DNA of 64,000 nt from Gonatopus flavifemur. Lineage: Eukaryota; Arthropoda; Insecta; Hymenoptera; Dryinidae. The position numbers were made by a program, and so were the translations under genes. Every line of letters begins with the position of its first letter. Positions within the stretch are counted from its first letter, which is position 1. Positions 1 to 9,500 of the stretch are shown piece after piece. The notes under the pieces were generated by a model, which was not told where the DNA came from, did no database searches, and saw only the letters and a list, made by a program, of their open reading frames with translations. The stretch spans positions 19,043,501 to 19,107,500 of the forward strand of contig JAFFJZ010000006.1 in NCBI GenBank assembly GCA_018340375.1, read 5' to 3'.

Positions 1-98
1 TTGTTTTAGATCTGATTTTTTGTACAGGGAATCCTCGTTTGGGGTTCTAAATTGCTTTGTTTATGAATATCTCTTCCTGAAATGGTACACCGTAAAGA
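1..98. other. Left edge, no feature
   Basis: This is A+T-rich DNA with no convincing reading frame. It probably belongs to the intron upstream of the first visible ChAT exon, but the window edge prevents proof. Confidence 0.4.
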
Positions 99-426
99 GT
101 GAAACTTACTTTCATCCTGGATGAAACTAGCCTCTCGAGTTGAAAAATTTGAACGGTTTTTGTCATCGTATTCCGTTTTTAGATTGATTTTGTCCTGATT
201 GTTGAATAATGTGGACAAAAACAGTACTTTTTCATGATTTTAGTCTAAATTTCTCCTCGATCACTTTCATTCGTTGGAGGAGAAATTCAGACTAAAATCA
301 TGAAAGAGTATTGTTTTTATCCGCATTATTCGACAATCAGGATCACATCAATCTCAGAATGAAATATGAGGACAAAAACCGTTCAAATTTCACAACCCGG
401 ATCTGTTTCAACTGAAAGTAAGAAAC
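99..426. repeat. 328-bp foldback MITE with TTTGAACGGTTTTTGTC arms
   Basis: Two long arms are inverted copies of each other. The left arm runs from about 99 to 264 and the right from about 276 to 426, around a short centre. TTTGAACGGTTTTTGTC near 148 reappears as GACAAAAACCGTTCAAA near 371. An ACTTACTTTCA block at 104 is matched by TGAAAGTAAG at 413. The TTTGAACGG core is shared with the elements at 3734 and 59103. Arms carry small indels, so the copy is old. No target-site duplication could be fixed. Confidence 0.75.
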
Positions 427-1000
427 AAAAACAAATTCCAACGCAATGAAAAAGACTGAATTTCAGTCCAGTTTCCAAGTAAAATGCCGCCACATTTACT
501 GTGATATTTCGCTCAGTGAGTAAAATGGGCATTTCAATGACAGAAGGCTTTGAAGATGCGAATTTGAGAAGTCTTCGTTTGAAACCTCATCACAATAAAT
601 TGGAATGAATTGTGTCAAACACACATTGAATTCAATTTATTGGATTTAGGAATCGAAATTCAATTGATTCAGGCAAATTTCAGGAATTCTGAACAATAAG
701 TAGTGATGAGTTGGCACTTTTTTGTTATTAAAATACGTTTTATTTGAAGAAAGAAAAAACCAAAAGAATATTATAGAGACTGATGTTTTAAAATATACTG
801 TCAGAAAGATTCTCAAATTCAAAAGAAAATTTGTTGTGAAATTTAATATTACCATATCAAGTTTGATGAAATCCTTAAATTTGATACAATTCATGAAATT
901 TTAGTATTTTTTTATTGAAATATAAGAAATTGATTATTAAATTTACAAATATCTCATTGAAATTAGGAGAAAAATTCCTCAAATTGAGGATTATATTATT
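427..1000. other. A+T-rich intronic DNA, nothing recognised
   Basis: Short open frames exist on both strands (for example 646-894 on the minus strand), but their translations are low in complexity and resemble no family I know. I see no repeat structure beyond A/T runs. Confidence 0.5.
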
Positions 1001-1018
1001 CCCATACAGCACCACAGT

Positions 1019-1154
1019 CCCTGTCTGAAAAGTTCAATAGATCTCCATAAATTCCCATAGATGCTGTGACACTAGCCACTATTGAAACTGATAGGAAATC
1101 ATGGATTCCAATAGGATTTGGCCTATCGGTTTCTATTGGTCTTTTCGCACAGGG
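1019..1154. mobile_element. Nested CCC-type MITE with GT duplication
   Basis: The left terminus CCCTGTCTGAAAAGTTCAATAG-like sequence pairs with CTATTGGTCTTTTCGCACAGGG at the right. The element is flanked by GT on both sides (1017-1018 and 1155-1156). Removing element plus one GT restores a left arm that again matches the inverted right arm of the surrounding 1001-2722 element. That supports insertion after the outer element was in place. Confidence 0.75.
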
Positions 1155-2147
1155 GTCCCTCTAGAATTCACAAAGAATTCACATAAAAGACTACTCACAG
1201 AATTCATATCTATGAATTTACGATGTTTTTTGATTGAAAACATAAAGTTTCAAAAGATTTCTTGATGAACTCAGAAAGAATGCATATTGGAGTTCAGTAG
1301 GTATTCATCAAGAATAAATAAAGTGTTCCGGAGAGAACACCCGTTATGCGACTACGAATGACTACTTATAGAAATTCAAATTGTATGCTCAGTTCACCCA
1401 GATGAATTCAAAATAGAAACCATCATTTTATGCCATTACGAATTCATTTTGGCTTCTCTGAAATATAAGAAAAATGAACTGTCCTAACAGACTCAACCTT
1501 GAAGAAAATACGATTCCTTCAGTAATGTCCGAACGTGATCATTTAATATAATAAATGTGATTATTTAATATTTTATATTAATAAAAATAAACCTGCCTGT
1601 CATTGATTATGGTTGATCTTTATTCAACAATATGTTTGTGCATATCATATATTTTGAGGTTAGGATTTTGATTTGTCCATATAAATGATTAATGTTCCAA
1701 TAAAATATTAAAAATGCCATAAAGAGACTACAGGTTGTACACTTGTTTCCATTTGCGTCCATTTGACGTCTTGTATACAATTTGAATAAAGTGATTGAAA
1801 TTTAGAATCGAAGCCTGAAGCGATTTCACATTCATCATCATGAAATATTCCCCTTTTAAGTTTCTAATATTATAAGAAGTTTAGTAGTTTATTTTAAGAA
1901 GAAGTATTCAGTTTCCGCTGAATATAATAGAGGAATTGCCATAAATTTTGCGAAGGTGGCAATGGTTAATTTCCCAAGTGGAATTGATGAAAATCCCAGT
2001 AAACTATGCAAATGTTCATAATTATTGCATTCTTGTGTAATTGTTGATAGTGAATCAGTCGCAAAATCAATTTTTTTTCTATATGTGAAATTCATTAGAA
2101 ATTGGAGTCATTTTGAATTCAGAATATATCCAAAACTCGATTCATAA

Positions 2148-2465
2148 CACAAGCAGCAACAGAAGTTCAAAGTATATACGAAATAGAAACGTTCATAGGA
2201 TGTACAAATGAGATACGAAGAACATATAGTGAACGTTCATAGAATATTCGAATGAGACTGTTTGAAATATACTTAGTACGTACATAGTACATTCGGAATG
2301 TACGATATTCATTCAATCGACGTTCGATTGACGTACCATCGTATATTCGATTACATACGTTCGATGAATGTGCATAGTATCTATAAAACGGTCTCATTGG
2401 AATGTGCATAGAATATACTTCGAATATTCACAGAACATTCATAGTATATTCCGATGCTACTTGGG
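2148..2465. repeat. TATTCGAA-rich inverted repeat
   Basis: The segment is dense in self-complementary words such as GAATATTC, TTCGAA, GTACGTAC and GAACGTTC variants. Its ends AAGCAGCA (2151) and TGCTACTT (2453) are roughly inverted, followed by ACTTTG/ATATAC-type matches. It interrupts the 1001-2722 element. Boundaries are approximate. Confidence 0.45.
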
Positions 2466-2722
2466 AACCTATTCAAAACTGAACTCATTTATGTTTAAAA
2501 TGTATTCAGCATTGTACTCATTATGAATTCTCCTTGATGGATTAGGTGTTCTTTTTGAACTTCTATATGTTCTCATACTTTGTCGCATAACGGGTGTACA
2601 TTCAGGAGTCTCATTGAATTCGTTATGATGATTCTAGGTGTTCTTGAAGAATTCTTTCAAAAATTGTGGTGTTTAAAATGTTTTCTTCAAGAATTCTTTG
2701 CGAACTGGTGGTGCTGTCTAGG

Positions 2723-3088
2723 ATTGAAATTGATATCATATTGTCAGATTCAATAAATTGTGCACGAAAAAAGAAAGAAATAGCTGTGGCAGGTACTCAC
2801 TTCTTGAGCGTCCATTTTTCACCACTGTAGCTATAATAATTGCAGCTATAGCTATCCTTTAGCTATCGCAGTAGAAAATCGTAGCTGTAACTGCACGGGA
2901 TTTGTGAGTGATATTTGGGTAGCCAAATAATTTAGCTGTTGAATTTTCGTTGCGGCAGCTAAAATTCTTGCTGCTGCCGCTAAGTGAGTAGCTAATTCTT
3001 CGCCATCCAAATAATAGCTAATTATTTGTTTCCGTCATGTAAAAAGTTTCATAATATTTTTACCGCAGATTTTGTTAACAATTTTGTA
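2723..3088. repeat. AGCT-rich repeat block
   Basis: From about 2815 to 3025 the sequence repeats TAGCTA, AGCTGT and GCAGCTAA words in both orientations (for example GCAGCTAAAATTCTTGCTGC). These interior words also occur in elements at 9136, 14500, 42330 and 45732. No clear ends or duplication were found, so it is probably a decayed copy of that group. Confidence 0.4.
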
Positions 3089-3320
3089 CACTGTAAAAAA
3101 TCTTTGTGAATTCCCGAAAACAAGAGTGTGATGAAAGACTTGGATTTATAAATTTCCAAATGATTTGGGAATTAACAAATTCTCCGTACATTCTCAAACA
3201 ATTTTTGTGGCTTTCAAACGGATGTCTGTCCACTGACGAAAATTTTTTATGGATTTACTGGAAATATTTGGTAAAAAAAATTCATACGTGATTTTTTTTA
3301 AGTTTTTCTTACAGCGTGTG
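3089..3320. mobile_element. Probable A-type MITE (CACTGTAAAAAA end), TA-flanked
   Basis: The left end CACTGTAAAAAATCTT is preceded by TA (3087-3088). The right end, inverted, reads CACACGCTGTAAGAAAAACTT and is followed by TA (3321-3322). Interior pairing is poor. The call rests on the terminal match and the TA flanks. Confidence 0.45.
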
Positions 3321-3733
3321 TATAAATCTGGACTATGCAAATGATTATGCGATAATTATTGAAAAACGCAAATCTAAAATCCACAATATTCTAACCACAC
3401 TGTGCCAAAGTTCACAGAATTCCCAATTAAACAAAATGTCCTATCGAACTGGACAAAAATTGAATACGTTGAATTCATATTTATATGATTTCTGTTTCCT
3501 TTGAGTCAGAATCCATCCGACGTTTTCACAGGACAATGACTACACAGAAAAAATGACTGTGTCAAAATTAAATGGAGAATGAGACAAATTCGTGTTGCAT
3601 TGATGTTGTTATCATCACTATAGAAAATCATTTCTCTGAAAATTCCTCTCAATTTGACCTGCAGAACTCCCCTAGTTGAAAAAATTCTTAGAATTTCCCT
3701 GCTGAAAATGCCAGGCAGATCTGGACAAAGAAT
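3321..3733. other. Unique A+T-rich DNA
   Basis: Open frames at 3316-3504 (+) and 3506-3778 (-) give no recognisable protein. I see scattered repeats only. Confidence 0.4.
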
Positions 3734-3953
3734 AGTTGTCAGGCTTTGAACGGTTCTTGTTCCAGGAAATTCTGTCAAAAACTGATAAAATTTCTACCTG
3801 GGTTTGTCCGGAATCACCAAATTCCGACAAAATTTGTCCTGTTAGTTTTTGACAAGATATCCCATGTCTAGTGATTCCGGACGAAACTAGGTAGAAATTT
3901 TGTCAGTTTTTGACCGGGTTCTCTTGGACGAAAACCGTTCAAAGTCTGACAAC
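3734..3953. mobile_element. 220-bp MITE with GTTGTCAG-CTTTGAACGG termini
   Basis: The left end GTTGTCAGGCTTTGAACGG is the near-perfect inverse of the right end CCGTTCAAAGTCTGACAAC. Pairing continues inward through GTCAAAAACTG/CAGTTTTTGAC, AAATTTCTACCT/AGGTAGAAATTT and TCCGGAATCAC/GTGATTCCGGA. The same terminus bounds the larger element at 59103-60572. No duplication was clear. Confidence 0.8.
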
Positions 3954-4591
3954 TAATGAAATTTCATGGGATTTGGTCAGAACGTTGTGCAAGATTCAAT
4001 GGAATTTGGAAAGGATCAATGGGTTGGTTTGACCAGGGTCATGTGCGGGAAACACGTCCCAATAAACATGAACATCTTGAAGATATCTTTTGAAAGACAT
4101 CTTAAAGACATATCGCAAATATATCTCAAAGACATCTTTTCGACATGTCTTGAAGGTGTCTTCCTGAATGTATCTTTAAGGTCAGCAGTTTTGCGATTAT
4201 GAGTACATCATTATGTGAACCACACTTCAAATATGATAACCGAATCGCAAAGGAGATGAATTCGTTCATAATTTGAGAGCTTGAATATAATAATCCATGT
4301 AGATACCAACAAATTTGAAATTCTGCAAAAATTACGATTTTGTAACCTTGCGATGCCAGCACTAAAAGTAACGAATTCCCCAGTCACAATATTTGGCGAA
4401 TTATTGAACTTGCCGTACAGCACTTGACATCCCTACGTTACCTCTACGTTGCCTCCACGTGGAATCTCCGTTCATCCACGTTCTATCCACATCCACCACA
4501 TCCCTGACCTCCGGTGAGCATAACATTGATTTTGGAGATAAAGAAATCGACGGAACCGATAGATCCTTGACAAAATGAATCCTTTTCTATG
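3954..4591. repeat. Flank sharing segments with the 59.1-60.6 kb element
   Basis: The stretch 3972-4040 (TTGCAAGATTCAATGG-like context, then AAGGATCAATGG and TTTGACCAGG) matches 60481-60545. The stretch 4435-4490 (ACGTTGCCTCCACGTGGAAT) matches the reverse complement of 59270-59335. Between them, 4080-4190 is built of AAGACATCTT-type words like those at 20.3, 20.8, 21.1 and 55.0 kb. This looks like a rearranged or internally deleted relative of the larger element. Confidence 0.55.
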
Positions 4592-5645
4592 AAAAACCTA
4601 TCGAGGTTCATTTTATGTTTATTCTATTTTGTTTATACGGGTATAAAAGACTCTCTGGTACATAGAATATACATTATTTGAATCATATAATATATTATGC
4701 ATCAAAGCATTAAGCATTATGTTGAGCTCGACTACATGCATCTTATATTACAACAACAGTTAACGTGTATGATTATAGATAAAATGAACAATTAGGTTAA
4801 ATTAAATTTGACGAATAAGAGGAAGGGAATTTCTAAGATCAGAATAGGATGAAAATAATTTACGCAAATCACTGTAAGAATAAGCTAGTATCTCGATGTA
4901 TAAGAAATCGGATTGAACAATTTAGGGCGTCTTAATAAACGAGGAGGAACATTAAAACGTACAAGTCCAAGCAGTTAAGAGCAGCGAATTTTCCCATCAA
5001 CAATTTTATACAAAAATGAAAAATCATTGAAGAAACGACGTGATTCCAAGGAAGGCAAGTTAAGTAGAGACATAATCAATGAGTAATCACGACGAGTGAC
5101 GCTCAACGGACGGCCTATCCGATAGGCAGCAAAACGCAGAAACTTATGCTGAACTCTTTCCAAGTCTGTACAATCCCGAATTAAATGAGGGCTTCAAATT
5201 TGAGACGCATACTCAAGATGAGGTCTCACTAAAGTACAATACAGTGTTCGAAGTGCAACAGGATCACGAAAATCTTTACAAACGCGCTTGATAGGTCCAA
5301 GAGATTTTATGGAAGTACCAACTACGTAATTGTAATGATCCGAGAAGTTAAAACAAGAGTCAAATGAAACTCCAAGATCACGAACAGTATTTATAGATGA
5401 TAACAGAGAATGAGACAAGTTATAAGGAAGATAAATAGCATTTTTACCTCTATAAAATCTCAGTAAGATTTAATGACATTTTAGATAGCACACACCAAGA
5501 TTGTAACCGATCCAAATCAGATTGCAGATTTTGAGCATCTCTGTAAGTTCTTATAATCATAAAAAGTTTCAGGTCATCAGCAAAAAGAAGATGTGCGCAG
5601 TACTTAAAATAAAATAAAATAAAAATAAAAAACCTATCAAGGTTG
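4592..5645 (-). mobile_element. 5'-truncated non-LTR retrotransposon with 17-bp duplication
   Basis: The minus strand encodes the end of a reverse transcriptase and its C-terminal region in three broken frames: 5650-5450 (HLLFADDLKLF, the catalytic FADD box, then DLDRLQSWC), 5418-5194 (GVSFDS, KDFRDP, LVRPHLEYAS) and 5163-4975 (ERVQHKFLRFAAYR). These blocks are typical of arthropod R1/Jockey/I-group LINEs. The flanks AAAAACCTATCGAGGTT (4592-4608) and AAAAACCTATCAAGGTT (5629-5645) are a 17-bp target duplication with one mismatch. The A-rich 3' tail lies at the low-coordinate side, and the 5' side is cut just before the FADD box. Frames are broken, so it is inactive. Confidence 0.9.
4975..5597 (-). 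pseudogene. Reverse transcriptase relic of the LINE
   Basis: This is the coding remnant inside the LINE: the FADD catalytic box at about 5575-5586, then thumb-like and C-terminal segments. The three pieces lie in order but are separated by stops and short losses at about 5420-5450 and 5164-5194. The palm domain upstream of FADD is absent through 5' truncation. No endonuclease domain is present. Confidence 0.85.
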
Positions 5646-5809
5646 ATCAAAATTTGATACTACTTTATCTCTTAAACCAGTGTTATTCTGACCAGGAGAT
5701 TGTATATTCTCGCAAATGATCAACATAGAGTATGTTTTAGAATGTATTCTAACCTGAAACCCACGGTCCCAGAAAATAGACGGAAAAATACTTTTTTTTG
5801 CGGTCACTC

Positions 5810-5923
5810 TTTTACTTGAAAGTCAAATGAATAAAGATTCTAACGGTCAGATTCTTCAACTGACGATATGTTACTTGGAAGTAAAATAAATGAAGATTTT
5901 AACAGTCAGATTCTTCAACCGAC
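5810..5923. repeat. Two-unit tandem repeat, about 60 bp per unit
   Basis: TTACTTGAAAGTCAAATGAA and what follows to 5863 recurs from 5871 to 5923 with a handful of substitutions, including the CAGATTCTTCAAC block near the end of each unit. Confidence 0.8.
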
Positions 5924-6107
5924 ACTGGGAAATTAAAAAAAAAATCCCCTGTAGAAATATGTGCTTTTATTAAGCTATATGCCTGCGCATGACAAACATA
6001 TCGTTCGAGCGTTGGCACAGGAGTCGTCTTTTGTGGACTTCTCGCCTCTATTTATATGCGCTCGCCTTTCCATGCACATATCTAATTTAATTAAAATCAA
6101 ATAATTA

Positions 6108-6148
6108 TGATCAACTTCCTCATTACATTTTTCCGAGGAAGTTGATCA
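6108..6148 (+). repeat. Perfect 14-bp stem hairpin
   Basis: TGATCAACTTCCTC (6108-6121) and GAGGAAGTTGATCA (6135-6148) pair exactly around a 13-nt loop. It lies 227 bp before exon A. There is no T-run or other sign of a known RNA gene. Confidence 0.8.
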
Positions 6149-6374
6149 CCAAATAAATACAAAAATGATTATTTTCTCGTTTTTCAACTTCCACCATACA
6201 GATGGTACGCCCACAACATTTCCTGTGATAAAATCAACTGAAATTGTAGTAGCTCTAATTATATTTTCAAATCGTCCATACATTTACTCAACTTTTTCTC
6301 CTCGGTGTGATAGTCTATGATTTGAGATTAGAAATTTCACAAGCACTTGATTAACCCTCGATGTGAAATTGCAG

Positions 6375-6566
6375 CGGACGGAACCATTGCCGAATCTCCC
6401 GGTTCCGAATCTGAACGTAACCATGGAAAAGTATCTGGCGCAAATCGAAGCCATCGCCCCGGAACATCTGGACAGATCACGGATACTGGTCAAGAACTTC
6501 CTCGCTAAATCAGGGCCGAAACTTCAACAACGTCTGTTAGTACGTAGACAACAAATGACCAATTGG
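6375..6566 (+). CDS. ChAT: ChAT exon A (residues 1-64 of the visible protein)
   Basis: The acceptor ATTGCAG is at 6368-6374 and the donor GTGAGT starts at 6567. The exon is 192 nt, phase 0 at both ends. It begins RTEPLPNLPVPNL, the N-terminal signature of choline/carnitine acyltransferases, then MEKYLAQIEAIAPEHLDRSR, and ends QQMTNW. In-frame sequence before the acceptor meets a TGA at 6348 without an ATG, so this is an internal exon and the initiator Met lies upstream. ATG at 6423 (VTMEKYL) is inside the conserved signature and is unlikely to be the start. Confidence 0.95.
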
Positions 6567-9500
6567 GTGAGTCTCTGAATTTGATAATAATATAAAAAAA
6601 AGGATAGAAATTTCATAACATCCCTGCGCCGTAGCATCCCTTTAACCCTCATTAAAGATTCATGATACGGGACAGACTGGCAGATCGAAGAGGCAGAAAC
6701 GCACCAACACACAGTACGAGATCAGAGAATATACCGTGTACAGATTATACTCGTCTATGTTGTTTTTTCTTCTCTTCCTTGTCTCTAAGTGGCACGACAC
6801 CATTTTCGTTTCAACCCCCTCGATGCCTCCAGAGAATATAGTATTACTTTATGCCATCTCTCTGGTACATTTACACGGCTACAGATACACTCCACGGTAC
6901 ATCCGCCTACGGTATTATCATCATTGACATCTAAAGAGAAGAAAAGGGGAAGAATGAAGAATCAACGTCTATTCCGATTTTTGAAATTTCAAACTATCGA
7001 TGTAACGTTGCATTTATATTCGACGTGTAGGAAATTTCGGGTAGAAAGAGAGGAGAAAGTGAGGTAAGGACGGAATGAGTGCCGTAGGCGTTTTCCATCG
7101 TGACTTTTTCGATCCCTCCCGTAACATTTCGCAGGTCCCATGGGATTTGATCCGACGCATGGTGCCTGGCAGGCAGCCTGGCATAAGCCACCCCCCACCT
7201 CCACAACTCATTCCACCCTTCGAGCCCGTTTCGAAGCCCCCGTGGCACATAAATAAATAAATAAATGGATTTACGGGACCTTGCTCGGTCTGCTCTGGTC
7301 TGCTCTCGTCGTAACGCTTCGGTGAGAAGGACGAGGGGAGCAGCACAAAGAGAGGAAGGGCAGGACACAGTGGCAACAATGCAAACATCGTCAACAAAGT
7401 ATGAAATATCAAAACGGGGAGGTCTTATAAAAAAATCGTATTGTTTGTACGATGATGATTTTATTTCTGATAAGAATCTTGAAAATTGATGAAAAGCAAG
7501 ATTTCCTAGAATTCTTCGTTTCTTTCGATTTTCCCGGTACACATCCGGAAATACATTTTCGTTTCTCGCGTTAAAGGGTCTCGGCCGACCCTACTTTCAC
7601 ACTCACACGAGAGTCCACAATCGAGGAGAATAAATTCGACGAGCGCACAAGCGCACAAACACCCACACACACACACTCGTACACGTATAAACTTTTCCTC
7701 CCTGTCGCTCTTGGAAGTGTCGCAATCGCGAAAGGCCGAAAGCAATTTTCTCGCACGGAGGTGAGTGCCGCGAATTGCCACTCGTTCGATCTTGCCTTTT
7801 TTCCCTTTCACGATATCTTCTCTTCGTTCTCTCGTCTCGTCTGATCGATGGGGACACGTCTACGTGCATTATCCGTTCTGCATCGCGATAATTTAGCACG
7901 ACGTGTAGAGGATAGATGCTTCTCTTCTTTTTTCTCTCTCTCTCTTCTTGTTTGACGTATCAACCTCCACTCATCTTATTCTACATAATAAGTAAACGTC
8001 GATCGATCAAACGAATTCGAGAATCTCTCTTCTTTTTCTTCTTCTTCGAGGATCTACGATCTACCTATAGTACAATGGTACGATGGTTGAATTGTATTAT
8101 TATACCCGAACAATTGAAATAGATATTTCAAAATCGTATAAAGTGCATGATTTTCTCCGAGGATCGCTTTCGCAATTCTTTGTTGAAAATTCTTGGACAA
8201 AAATCGACGAATCCTTGATGTCTTGGTTCGCGTCATCGAGAGACTTTTCTCGAGATATTACAAAAGAATGTTACGTGGCAGATAAATGTTTCAGGATAAA
8301 ACGTGGCTGACATTAAACGACCTCTTCTACTTTCTTAAAGTTATATTCGGAAACGCGGTCACGTTTTGACGCCAAGTAGCTGCAGCTATCGCGATAGAAT
8401 AAATTCTCTCATTCGACGGATTTAAGAATTCAAGACGATTCGGTGTATCGTTTCGTCTTTATCTTCGAGTTGGAACGTTGAACGCACGATGAGTTAGTTA
8501 CACGACAAACAAAACAAATATAACAGACGAAATCGTGAGAAGGGAAAACGCTAACTCGACGCTCGCTCGGTTGCGAATTTCAATCGAATTTATAGATGCA
8601 GAGGTGTGGATGCGAACGGACAAACGAATGGGAAGGATGAACGGACAGAAGGTTACCCCCGCAGACGAAACCCTGTGGATGAATAATGGAAGTTTCAATG
8701 AAATTTTCCAGGTCGCTGCGGGGTATCGTAATATTAGCTCCGACTAGCCGAAACAACCCCTCCCTCGTATGTTCTTTCAACGGTATATATCCATCGAACG
8801 AAGTTGCTCGAATACTCTGTTTATATTCATAAAGAAAAATCCAAATCCATTTTTACATTCTTTTTGAATCTTCCAAATTATATCGAATCACGGGACAATT
8901 TTAATTTCCTACGCGAATGAATATGCTCTTTGTACACCCAACCGCACCCTCATTGTAATCAAAATACAACGTCGCAACACCTGTACGCCCCAACCCTAAG
9001 GGCACCGCGGATTCAACTTTTTCATTTCCGTGAATGAGGAGGTTGAATTCACGGTTGGGGTGATTAAAAAGTAAAAGTTTGCTTTGATTTTTCCTTCTCT
9101 GTAGAGATTTTACTTCGCCTCTCATTAAATATGTACACGGAGGAAAAAAAATTCGTAGTGTCCGCAATCTATTTGCTATTACAGCGATCTTTGTAGCTGT
9201 GACAGCAAAAAATTTGCCGCTCCAGACAAAGGGATACAGCAAAATTAGATTTTGCTGTCACAGAAAATTTCTTTCTCCTCCGTGTACATATTTTCACAAT
9301 TCCTTTTTCTCCCTCCAGCGTAGATGTCTTATTTTACCCAGATGCCGTTTGTGAAAATGTGTAAAAGATCGGAAGAGGAGAAGAAAAAGGGCAATAAACC
9401 TTTATGATCTGGTTGAAACTCCTCCATCGCGTACGAACATCTTTTTGTCGCTCGATAAACATACGTATCCTTGCGCGTACCCATCGTGCGAGATTACCTT

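Larger units (their letters stand above)
1001..2722. mobile_element. Composite B-type element, ACAGCACC termini, with nested insertions
   Basis: The left end reads CCCATACAGCACCACAG and the right end is the inverse of CCTAGACAGCACCACCAG. Just inside, GAATTC-rich arms pair: 1158-1370 against 2490-2700, including CCCGTTATGCG at 1345 against CGCATAACGGG at 2584. The same CCC-ACAGCAC terminus and the same CGTTATG/GAATTC interior occur at 11970, 36344, 56318 and 57188. The flanking dinucleotides are TT and AT, so no perfect duplication remains. Elements at 1019-1154 and 2148-2465 appear to be inserted within it. Confidence 0.6.
5646..6374. other. Intronic DNA upstream of exon A, with a tandem duplication and a hairpin
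   Basis: Apart from the duplication at 5810-5923 and the hairpin at 6108-6148, I recognise nothing. The last bases ATTGCAG form the acceptor of exon A; the polypyrimidine tract before it is weak. Confidence 0.5.

Noticed and set aside
6423..6425. ATG as the ChAT start codon
   Set aside because: It is inside the conserved LPNLPVP...MEKYL signature, and an acceptor site immediately precedes the exon, so the initiator must be upstream.
6994..7542. The longest open frame, 182 codons on the minus strand
   Set aside because: It overlaps two other frames on both strands, shows no domain or membrane pattern that I recognise, and lies within the ChAT intron. Frames of this length can arise by chance in 64 kb.
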